Source of the DNA: Pseudomonadota bacterium
GTDB lineage: Bacteria > Pseudomonadota > Gammaproteobacteria > Halothiobacillales > Halothiobacillaceae
NCBI GenBank assembly: GCA_021801265.1
Contig: JAJYYE010000001.1
Location: 620,001 to 684,000, forward strand
Length of the DNA: 64,000 nucleotides
Reading direction: 5' to 3'
Shown: positions 56,550 through 62,594 of the stretch, in pieces
How positions within the stretch are numbered: the stretch's first letter is position 1
How the letters are laid out: each line of letters starts with the position of its first letter
Translations under genes and position numbers: made by a program
Notes under the pieces: generated by a model
The model's database searches: none
What the model saw: the letters and a program-made list of their open reading frames with translations, nothing else
Told to the model about the DNA's origin: nothing

Positions 56550-56797
56550 CAGCGCGCCCTGGATTCGGTACGGTTGCAGAATCGCTCAACCATATCGAGC
56601 AAGTCCTGCACCGTATCGGGCGTTTGTGTATCGGTCGGTATACTGACGCCGCAACGTTCCTCGAATTCGAAAATCAATTCCAGCAAGGTAAATGAGTCAA
56701 TACCGAGCGCATCAAGGCGAGCTTCGGGCGTGACTCGGTTCGGATCGGTTTGCGTCCGCTCGGTCAAAAAATCGCGAATCAGTTGAATCGAATCCAT
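56549..56797 (-). CDS. Acyl carrier protein of the polyene locus (first)
   Basis: This 82-residue ACP has its phosphopantetheine Ser in LDALGIDSFTLLELIFEFEE. The start MDSIQLIRDF at 56797 fits the family length; the frame is open 17 codons further but without similarity. Two different ACPs in one locus suggest division between starter loading and chain extension, as proposed for aryl-polyene systems. Confidence 0.9.
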   Translation of the reverse strand: MDSIQLIRDFLTERTQTDPNRVTPEARLDALGIDSFTLLELIFEFEERCGVSIPTDTQTPDTVQDLLDMVERFCNRTESRAR

Positions 56798-56844
56798 GGG
56801 TTGCTTTCTATTATTTAAGGGTGTGGTTAGTATCAAAAAATCGA

Positions 56845-58158
56845 TCAATCGTCATCATCGTGTTTCGTCGTTGATGACGCGGGCAATGGAATCCCTGCGG
56901 CCGGTAGCCAGCGCCGCAGAAGGGGTGAGGTCACCACCGTGGTCACAATCGCCATAATCACTAAAATGGTGAACATCTGCTGCGAAATAGCACCTAAATC
57001 GTACCCCACATTGATGATGATTAATTCCATCAATGCGCGCGTGTTCATCATGATGCCCACCACCTTGCCTTGGGCGTGCGATAGGCCGGTGAAGCGTGTC
57101 GCCACATAGGCTCCGCCGAATTTCCCCACCGTGGACAGGAGGATAATGACGCTACACCAGAGCCAGGCCGTTGGGGAGTCCAGGCTACCAATATCCGTAC
57201 GCAAACCGGTATAGGTGAAGAAAATCGGCAGAAAGAATACCCAGACAAACGGACCGACCTGCCGCTTCCACGCCCGCACAAACGGCTGTTCGGCATGCAG
57301 CAGGACGCCCATCAGAAACCCGCCAAAAATCGCAAAAATGCCGAGATGGTAGGTCGTCATCGCCGCAAGAAATATGGCTGCCAGCACGATACCGAGCAGG
57401 TTATGGGACAGGTGGTCGCTACCTGTATCGAACCGATGGATCAACCCGCGCATCACCGGGCGAATCACAAACCAGCTCAGCAGGAAGAAGCCCAGGACCC
57501 ACAGCACCTTGAGCGCAAAACTCATGCCATCGAACTGCGAGACGGTGAGCATGCTCACGAGGGCCAGCAGTAACCAGCCAATCACATCGTTGATCGCTGC
57601 CGCGCTGATGGTGATGACGCCGAGCGGCGTGCGCGTCATCTCAAACTCCATCATGATGCGGCCCAGAATCGGCAAGGCCGTGATCGACATTGCGGTGGCC
57701 ACAAACAATGCCGAACCTAAAGGATTCGCATCCGGCGATAAAATGGGCGCGCTCATCACTCCCGCCGCCAAACCCAGCACGAACGGCAATAACAAACTTG
57801 CCAGCGCAATCCAGAATACCGCTCGGCGATTTTGCCGCTGGCCCAAATGGGTGAAATCAAATTCCAACCCGATTTGAAACATCAGCAACACAAGGCCAAT
57901 TTGCGACAGCATCAGCATCGGTTCAGGCAGGGAGGAGTGGAACACGAAATTAAATGCGCCGGGGAACAGCGCGCCAAAGAACGAAGGCCCGAGCACAATA
58001 CCCACCACAATTTCCCCGACCACCACGGCCTGCCCTACACGTGCCGCCGCCGCGCCCGCAACACGGGCTGCCAATATGATGACGGTAAGTTGCAGCAGTG
58101 TGAAAAAAACCAGTGCCTCAGTTGCGTGTGCGGCGATTTCAGCGGGAACCAGAACCAT
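56845..58158 (-). CDS. CPA2-type cation:proton antiporter (KefB-like)
   Basis: This protein of about 437 residues has twelve or so TM helices of the Na+/H+ exchanger fold: VGEIVVGIVLGPSFFG, MFQIGLEFDF (helix 5 Asp pair region), VVGIMMNTRALMELIIINVGYD. It lacks the C-terminal TrkA-N domains of full Kef channels. ATG 58158 (MVLVPAEIA) is preferred over the start 15 codons upstream, though neither has a clear ribosome site. It precedes the polyene ACP gene by 47 bases and may be co-transcribed, though no role in pigment synthesis is known. Confidence 0.88.
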   Translation of the reverse strand: MVLVPAEIAAHATEALVFFTLLQLTVIILAARVAGAAAARVGQAVVVGEIVVGIVLGPSFFGALFPGAFNFVFHSSLPEPMLMLSQIGLVLLMFQIGLEFDFTHLGQRQNRRAVFWIALASLLLPFVLGLAAGVMSAPILSPDANPLGSALFVATAMSITALPILGRIMMEFEMTRTPLGVITISAAAINDVIGWLLLALVSMLTVSQFDGMSFALKVLWVLGFFLLSWFVIRPVMRGLIHRFDTGSDHLSHNLLGIVLAAIFLAAMTTYHLGIFAIFGGFLMGVLLHAEQPFVRAWKRQVGPFVWVFFLPIFFTYTGLRTDIGSLDSPTAWLWCSVIILLSTVGKFGGAYVATRFTGLSHAQGKVVGIMMNTRALMELIIINVGYDLGAISQQMFTILVIMAIVTTVVTSPLLRRWLPAAGIPLPASSTTKHDDDD

Positions 58159-58232
58159 GGGCGGGCACAACCTTGAATTATGGGCGCATAAGAATACACG
58201 CATCCACGCGTAAAGGCTTGAACAACCGATGG

Positions 58233-58685
58233 TTACAGCCCGCGATATCGCAGCACAATCTGATCCAGCTGATTGGCGAAATTTTGCCGATCGGTCTGGC
58301 TGAGCTTGGCGGGCCCACCGGTATTCACCCCCGTTTCGCGCAGCGTTTCCATAAAATTGCGCATCGATAGGCGGCTTTTAATCGAATCGGGCGTGTAGTG
58401 TTCGCCACGGGGGTTCAAGGCCAAACCGCCTTTTTCAATGACTTCTGCCGCCAGCGGAATATCTTGCGTCACCACCAGATCGCCCGCCGTCAGCCTTCGT
58501 ACAATTTCGTTATCGGCCACATCGAAGCCGCCCATGACTTGAATAAACCGAATATTGGCGGCACGCGGAATCGTGATCGGTTGATTCGCCACCAAGGTCA
58601 TCGACAAGCCTGTACGCGCGGCGGCGCGGAATAAAATTTCCTTGATCACGACGGGGCAGGCGTCGGCGTCGACCCAAATATGCAT
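58233..58685 (-). CDS. DUF188 family protein (YaiI/YqxD)
   Basis: This 150-residue protein has the DUF188 pattern: [53 protein letters not shown] and [15 protein letters not shown]. The acidic residues and fold suggest a PIN-like nuclease, but no activity has been assigned. The ATG at 58685 starts exactly at the conserved [11 protein letters not shown]. It is the last ordinary gene before the cassette region. Confidence 0.92.
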   Translation of the reverse strand: MHIWVDADACPVVIKEILFRAAARTGLSMTLVANQPITIPRAANIRFIQVMGGFDVADNEIVRRLTAGDLVVTQDIPLAAEVIEKGGLALNPRGEHYTPDSIKSRLSMRNFMETLRETGVNTGGPAKLSQTDRQNFANQLDQIVLRYRGL

Positions 58686-59149
58686 GGTGTGTACTCGTGG
58701 TTGTGGATTGTTTCTGGGCAGCATAAACCGCTGCGCCATGTGCTGTGGTGTTGAAGGATTAAAACAGCATCAAGCAAGAAAAGCTCGGCGGCGTAGGGGA
58801 TTCGGCTCGCATGGGAACGCACGGGCTACGCAATCGGAGTCTGGTCGTTTTTTGAGCGTGCCCTGACTCACCTGAACAGACTTCGGAATATTGATCCGGT
58901 ATGGCAAAGTTTGAATAAATCACAAACCCTTCTCCCCTTTGGGAAAGGGGGAAGCGAAACGTTCCGTAGCGCTACCCATTAAAACTTCATGAGGCCAGAT
59001 CAATAATGCGAAAAAACGACAACCCCCTTGAAAAAGGCCGGATTACCGTAGAATCGAAGCTCAAATCAAGCGGGATAGCTCAGTGATGATTGCCAACAAC
59101 CGCGCGGGAATTCGTTACGCAGTGGAAAGCAAAAAATCGGGAGGTCGCC
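58686..59149. other. 464-base gene-free stretch before the cassette region
   Basis: No complete gene is seen. It contains a hairpin (CTTCTCCCC near 58930 and GGGGGAAG near 58945) and sequence leading to a ribosome site GGGAGG at 59139-59144. An older cassette with no surviving gene is possible, but I could not find a clear attC site here. Confidence 0.5.
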
Positions 59150-59239
59150 ATGAGCACCGTTTTATCGCCCCTCATTTCCGAGTTTGAAACAGTCGAACAG
59201 GAAGAAAGCGATACGAAGTGGCTACGCGCAAAATGTTAA
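59150..59239 (+). pseudogene. Truncated RelB/StbD-type antitoxin gene
   Basis: The 29 codons after a GGGAGG ribosome site code for MSTVLSPLISEFETVEQEES then DTKWLRAKC and a stop. This is the start of the RelB/StbD-like antitoxin family, which normally continues past WLRAKV for another 25 or more residues. The stop comes right at GTTAAAC (59235-59241), and an attC-like site begins 13 bases later. No toxin gene follows. I infer that a toxin-antitoxin cassette has been cut back to this stub, or that the last codons were replaced at a recombination point. Confidence 0.75.
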
Positions 59240-59251
59240 ACGCACCCACAC

Positions 59252-59387
59252 CAATAACCAGTGTTCATGCGGCAGATTGATGGCTTTGCGCTCTCGTCTA
59301 TCGGGTTTCTGGCGGCCAATTGGCCGCCAGAAACATGAATCTTGACCGGTCAAAATCCCTGATACGCAGAACAAACAACGGTTAAAC
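59252..59387 (+). repeat. attC-like recombination site 1 (136 bp, long form)
   Basis: Around the centre at 59319.5 everything is mirrored. The R'' position is CAATAAC (59252-59258) and the R' box is GTTAAAC (59381-59387, fits GTTRRRY). The inner arms are TGTTCATGCG (59262-59271) and CGCAGAACA (59365-59373), complementary except for one extra A at 59267, the extrahelical base typical of attC. The middle is a perfect 30-bp palindrome (59305-59334) that would form the variable stem. R'' is degenerate. Confidence 0.7.
59305..59334. repeat. Perfect 30-bp palindrome in the centre of attC-like site 1
   Basis: GTTTCTGGCGGCCAA is followed immediately by its own reverse complement, with no loop and the centre between A59319 and T59320. 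In single-stranded form it would make a 15-bp hairpin, which suits the folded bottom strand read by integron integrases. Confidence 0.95.
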
Positions 59388-59414
59388 GCCCCGCCCCGTT
59401 TAACATATCACCCC
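59374..59414 (+). repeat. Array-flanking repeat, left copy
   Basis: AACAACGGTTAAACGCCCC, then GTTTAACATATCACCCC, matches the right copy at 62384-62422 (AACAACAGTTAAAACAGCCCC-like, then GATTTAACATATCCCCC). The two are about 3 kb apart in the same orientation and bracket the four intact cassettes. The left copy includes the R' box of attC-like site 1. Confidence 0.7.
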
Positions 59415-59834
59415 ATCTCGGAAGCGGTCTTATTCGTTACAGTGACGAAATTGCTCATAAAAATTAAGCATCGATCCCTGCGAATGAGAACTCATGTGCC
59501 ACTTCTTCGCGACTTAGTAATATCATTGGGCTGCAGAATGTTGGCCTGCTTATACAGAACGGTTGGCCTACATATGCTTAAATAGCTCTGCATATTTAAT
59601 GCTAGACAGCCTGTCGGACTTAACACAGTCCTACTGCAGAAAAGTCGGATTTGGCTCCACTCCCCCCCCATTTTTCGTTAAATGAAACAACCATTCGCCT
59701 CAAAATCGTGAATGAGGCCTCAAACCGGGCTTTCCTTCGTAACGGATGGTTAAGTCCGACAGGCTGCTAGGCAAAGCTATGAATTCCGGTATCTCGAACA
59801 CAACATTCTTACCACTTCTTACAGGGGCTTAGCC
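59388..59834. other. Gene-free first part of cassette 1
   Basis: Between attC-like site 1 and the 107-codon gene lie about 450 bases without a recognisable gene. They contain the inverted-repeat element at 59603-59770 and a ribosome site AGGGG just before 59835. The promoter of the cassette gene may be here; no boxes were assigned. Confidence 0.6.
59603..59770. mobile_element. MITE-like element with 18-bp terminal inverted repeats
   Basis: CAGCCTGTCGGACTTAAC (59607-59624) and its exact reverse complement (59749-59766) enclose 124 bases with no reading frame. The word CTAG stands just outside both ends (59602-59605 and 59767-59770), as a target duplication might. A small inner hairpin (GCCTCA/TGAGGC) lies near the right end. 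I infer a non-autonomous relic of an insertion sequence; the parent family was not identified, and no transposase is in the window. Confidence 0.75.
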
Positions 59835-60158
59835 ATGCAAAAAATTGCAAACGTACTGCTTATTGAAAACTCTACAGCGGGCAATCCACCAAAATCATTT
59901 GTGGCTCAACGTATCGAAATCACACATGAAAATGATACGGTTGTGCAAGGTGCTGATGGGCATGTCAGCAGAGGTAGTCACCCATCCAAGGTTTTATGGG
60001 TTGAAGGAAAAGCGAATGATTTGAGTGGCATTACGAACGTGAAGATAACTGCTGCTGATGGCAGCGTTTTGCTTGATGGTGAATTAAACACATACTCTGG
60101 TGCGACTAGAAACACTGATGCAGGCGTTCAGTTCTTCGTTTTAAAAGCAGGCTGCTGA
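59835..60158 (+). CDS. Cassette gene 1: 107-aa protein of unknown function
   Basis: I do not recognise this protein. It is 107 residues, soluble, without signal peptide or TM helix. It has regular alternating strands (FVAQRIEITHENDTVV; VLWVEGKANDLSGITNVKI; GSVLLDGELNTYS) that suggest a beta-sandwich or jelly-roll-like fold. It ends in Gly-Cys. AGGGG lies 8 bases before the ATG. It is followed 48 bases later by an attC-like site, so it is the gene of an integron cassette. Lower GC content than the chromosome genes points to transfer. Confidence 0.8.
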   Translation: MQKIANVLLIENSTAGNPPKSFVAQRIEITHENDTVVQGADGHVSRGSHPSKVLWVEGKANDLSGITNVKITAADGSVLLDGELNTYSGATRNTDAGVQFFVLKAGC

Positions 60159-60206
60159 GTAACCATTAAAAACTGTGCGTAGCGAGTCTATGTTTATATC
60201 CAAGAA

Positions 60207-60275
60207 GCCTAACCTAACGTTCGAGCGGGACTGCCACGAAGCAGCCCGCATCAGCCCCTAAACTTAACGCTGGGC
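60207..60275 (+). repeat. attC-like recombination site 2 (end of cassette 1)
   Basis: It begins with an exact R'' box GCCTAAC (60207-60213). The inner arms GCGGGACTGC and GCAGCCCGC pair with one bulged base, around a short loop. The right end reads ACTTAAC then GCTGGGC (60269-60275), a degenerate R' box compared with GTTRRRY. The length, 69 bases, is typical of short attC sites. Confidence 0.7.
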
Positions 60276-60317
60276 TTACAATCGACGATTCCTCCAGCAA
60301 TCCGGAAGGCGAAAGGC

Positions 60318-61331
60318 ATGAAGATAAAAATACTCATGGTGCTGATCATAGTTATTGCGCTCATCGTCGTCGGTGCAGCAACGTTTGGCTACACTCGTAT
60401 CTATGCCGACGAGCAACGGATAGCTGCCGGCGCGCCGACCGATAGGTCGCCTAATATCGTGCTCGGCGCGCTTGATGGTGCTTATCTCTCCGAAGTTCAA
60501 TTGCTTGCGCGTGCCGGGAATGCGTCGGCACAAACTGTACTGGGCGCTAGATATCAATATGGCCTAGGTGTGCCAGCGAACGTCGTTCTTATGCTGCAAA
60601 ATTATCATGCCGCAACGGGCGCAGGGGATCCAGTAGCACAATTAATGCTAGGGAGACTTTACGACCCGTATCAAGATAATGGATCTATGACTGACTCAGC
60701 AGGCAACTTCGTAATCCAGTCGCCGTCCGGTGAAATATTGCTAACAGGGAGTAGCGCCGATGCTAAAAAATGGTATCAACAAGCCGCCTCCAAAGGAAAT
60801 GTTGCAGCGATGGTGATGCTTGGTGTGTTATTCGAGAAAGAGGAGCGCATGGCTGACGGTAACATCGCTACAGCGGCCAAATGGTTCCAGCGAGCAGCCG
60901 AACATGGAAATCTTTATGGTGAGCTCAATATTGGGGAAATGTATGTGGATGGTTACGGGGTAAATAAAGACAAAGACAAAGGTATCGCGTGGCTTGAGAA
61001 AGCTGCCGCGCAAGGTAGTGTTGATGCTGAATTCGACCTTGGCATGGCATATGAAGACGACCAGGCCATGCTTGAGGATCGTCAAAAGGCAGCGAAATGG
61101 TATTTACTTGCTGCGCAGCACGGTAATCCATTCGCACAGCGAAACATTGGGATGCTTTATGCCAAAGGCGATGGCGTGCCCCGCGACTACGTTGAAGCAT
61201 ATGTATGGTTGAATAAAGCGGCGGCCTATGGCGCCCCCTCCGCGGCGAATGCGCGCGACAGTCTGGAGACACTAATGACGCCGAGCCAGTTGGAGACGGC
61301 ACAGCGTAAGGCGTCATTGAAAGGCCAGTGA
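60318..61331 (+). CDS. Cassette gene 2: membrane-anchored Sel1-repeat protein
   Basis: This 337-residue protein has one N-terminal TM helix (IKILMVLIIVIALIVVGAATFGY) and about six Sel1-like repeats from residue 55 on, for example AAKWFQRAAEHGNLYGELNIG, GIAWLEKAAAQGSVDAEFDLG and AAKWYLLAAQHGNPFAQRNIG. Such repeats form solenoids for protein contacts. Most of the protein would be periplasmic or outside. At about 1 kb it is large for an integron cassette gene. It lies between attC-like sites 2 and 3. Partner and role are unknown. Confidence 0.88.
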   Translation: MKIKILMVLIIVIALIVVGAATFGYTRIYADEQRIAAGAPTDRSPNIVLGALDGAYLSEVQLLARAGNASAQTVLGARYQYGLGVPANVVLMLQNYHAATGAGDPVAQLMLGRLYDPYQDNGSMTDSAGNFVIQSPSGEILLTGSSADAKKWYQQAASKGNVAAMVMLGVLFEKEERMADGNIATAAKWFQRAAEHGNLYGELNIGEMYVDGYGVNKDKDKGIAWLEKAAAQGSVDAEFDLGMAYEDDQAMLEDRQKAAKWYLLAAQHGNPFAQRNIGMLYAKGDGVPRDYVEAYVWLNKAAAYGAPSAANARDSLETLMTPSQLETAQRKASLKGQ

Positions 61332-61345
61332 GTAAGGGTAAGTCG

Positions 61346-61422
61346 TGGTGGGCACGATTAAAATGTGGCCGAGGGTGATCCCAGCCATTCGGTCAACCGG
61401 ATGCCCACCCCAAGCGTTGAGC
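61346..61422 (+). repeat. attC-like recombination site 3 (end of cassette 2)
   Basis: The right end CAAGC then GTTGAGC (61416-61422) is an exact R' box. Inner arms GGTGGGCA and TGCCCACC are perfect complements, with a branched middle (TGGCCGA against TCGGTCA). The left R'' box is not clear, so the left boundary is approximate. It sits directly after the Sel1 gene and directly before the ribosome site of the next gene. Confidence 0.6.
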
Positions 61423-61436
61423 CAAGGAGTGTGATC

Positions 61437-61784
61437 TTGAAAAGTTACGAGCAGCGTGTCAAGGTAACGCTTCTACTGACAGGAATTTGCGCCATTGCCA
61501 GCCTTATGGTCATGCTAATTCTGCTTGCCTGCCATCTCAAGGGCTCGTCCCACACCTCAAAAATGTTCTTTACTTGGGGTGGCGCTGCGACAGCAATCTT
61601 TGCCCTAATTGCACAGAATCGCCACAGCCACTTCAAGGCTCTGCTAGTCCCCAACACATTCTCCACAGCAGAATTCAATGCGATTTTAACAAAATACTAC
61701 AAGTATCAATCTTTCGGCAGCTGGGTCTTTCTCGCGCTGGCAATCCTTGGTGTTGTTATTGGGGCGCTTGGGTCCCATTACTAA
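61437..61784 (+). CDS. Cassette gene 3: small three-helix membrane protein
   Basis: This protein of about 115 residues has three TM helices (VTLLLTGICAIASLMVMLIL, FFTWGGAATAIFALIAQ, and the C-terminal SWVFLALAILGVVIGALG) and a short cytoplasmic or periplasmic loop with HFKALLVPNTFSTAEFNAIL. I do not recognise the family. The start is taken as TTG 61437, with AAGGAG 7 bases upstream; GTG 61431 is too close to it. The gene begins 15 bases after an attC R' box, the usual tight placement in cassettes. Confidence 0.78.
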   Translation: MKSYEQRVKVTLLLTGICAIASLMVMLILLACHLKGSSHTSKMFFTWGGAATAIFALIAQNRHSHFKALLVPNTFSTAEFNAILTKYYKYQSFGSWVFLALAILGVVIGALGSHY

Positions 61785-61812
61785 ATAATTCAGGGGAGAG
61801 GGCTATGAGCTA

Positions 61813-61871
61813 GCCTGTGACAAGTCATTCGAGGCGGGCGGCTACGCCGCCGCTCAATTCAAGCGTTGAAC
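61813..61871 (+). repeat. attC-like recombination site 4 (end of cassette 3)
   Basis: The R' box is GTTGAAC (61865-61871). ATTCGAG on the left pairs with CTCAAT on the right except for one extra C, the extrahelical base, and GGGCGGC pairs with GCCGCC around a short loop. The left R'' region reads GCCTGTGAC, an altered form of GCCTAAC. Length 59 bases. Confidence 0.78.
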
Positions 61872-61911
61872 CAAATAATCCCGTCGAAGCCTCAGCATTA
61901 AAGGAACAGAT

Positions 61912-62307
61912 ATGAAGAATGTATTGAACTGGATTGGCATGGTGCTTATTGGCTACATTACCCTCGGAGCCATGCCTACATGGGCACAGCAAAGTCTAAC
62001 TGGGCCACAAAGTAATGCCGTGAGATCTGCGAAGCAGTACATTAGCCTTTCGGGCTTCTCACGGAATGGGCTTATCCAGCAACTCTCATCGGATGCCGGA
62101 GATGGCTACAAGATCACCGATTCTACTGTAGCAGTGGATAGCCTAAACATTGATTGGAACCAGCAGGCGGTGAGGTCTGCAAAGCAGTACCTAAGTATTT
62201 CTGGCTTTTCGTGTAAAGGTCTCATCGAGCAGCTTTCATCAAGTGCCGGCGATGGGTACACAAAAAGCCAAGCAACATACGGAGCACAGCAAGCAGGCGC
62301 TTGCTAG
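61912..62307 (+). CDS. Cassette gene 4: exported protein with two Ltp-family repeats
   Basis: This 131-residue protein has a signal peptide (hydrophobic 4-24, cleavage after TWA) and two copies of the Ltp domain, at about 36-80 and 86-128: AVRSAKQYISLSGFSRNGLI and AVRSAKQYLSISGFSCKGLI. Ltp domains were first seen in the surface lipoprotein of Streptococcus phage TP-J34, which blocks DNA entry of related phages. No lipobox Cys is present, so the mature protein is free or membrane-bound by other means. AAAGGA stands 6 bases before the ATG. It lies between attC-like sites 4 and 5. Confidence 0.85.
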   Translation: MKNVLNWIGMVLIGYITLGAMPTWAQQSLTGPQSNAVRSAKQYISLSGFSRNGLIQQLSSDAGDGYKITDSTVAVDSLNIDWNQQAVRSAKQYLSISGFSCKGLIEQLSSSAGDGYTKSQATYGAQQAGAC

Positions 62308-62323
62308 CTTCGGAGCAGCGAAT

Positions 62324-62387
62324 GCCTAACCAGTCGTTCAAGCCGACGTGGCATAAAGTGCCACGCAGCTTAACTTAGTCGTTAACA
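62324..62387 (+). repeat. attC recombination site 5 (end of cassette 4)
   Basis: This is the clearest of the sites. R'' is GCCTAAC (62324-62330). The L'' arm GTTCAAGC pairs with GCTTAAC except for one extra C, the textbook extrahelical base. CGTGGCA pairs with TGCCACG around a short TAAAG loop. The right end is GTTAACA (62381-62387), close to GTTRRRY. Length 64 bases. Confidence 0.88.
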
Positions 62388-62422
62388 ACAGTTAAAACAG
62401 CCCCGATTTAACATATCCCCCA
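62384..62422 (+). repeat. Array-flanking repeat, right copy
   Basis: AACAACAGTTAAAACAGCCCC, split here at its middle, continues as GATTTAACATATCCCCC and matches the left copy at 59374-59414 at most positions. It begins inside the R' end of attC site 5 and continues into the spacer before uvrA. Confidence 0.7.
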
Positions 62423-62594
62423 AAGCGCGAAACGGCACGGGCTGAAAAATCACCAGCGCCCTAAGTGTTTGTTAAAGCAACCCCATAGCGCAGTTATTCA
62501 TCCCGTTATCCCCGCCGATTGGGGGTAAATCCAACACCCTAAAGCGCAATGCAATTGCAAGAATCGGTATTGCGCGAGTGCCCGGCAGCGGGGT

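Noticed and set aside
59305-59334. The 30-bp palindrome as a rho-independent terminator
   Set aside because: There is no T-run on either side, and it sits exactly in the middle of an attC-like structure.
61346-62387. CRISPR array made from the repeated sites
   Set aside because: The repeats are few, differ in length and sequence, and are separated by whole genes, with no cas genes.
59150-62422. Prophage or plasmid remnant in the cassette region
   Set aside because: No phage structural, replication, integrase or partition gene is seen, and the attC-like sites explain the pattern better.
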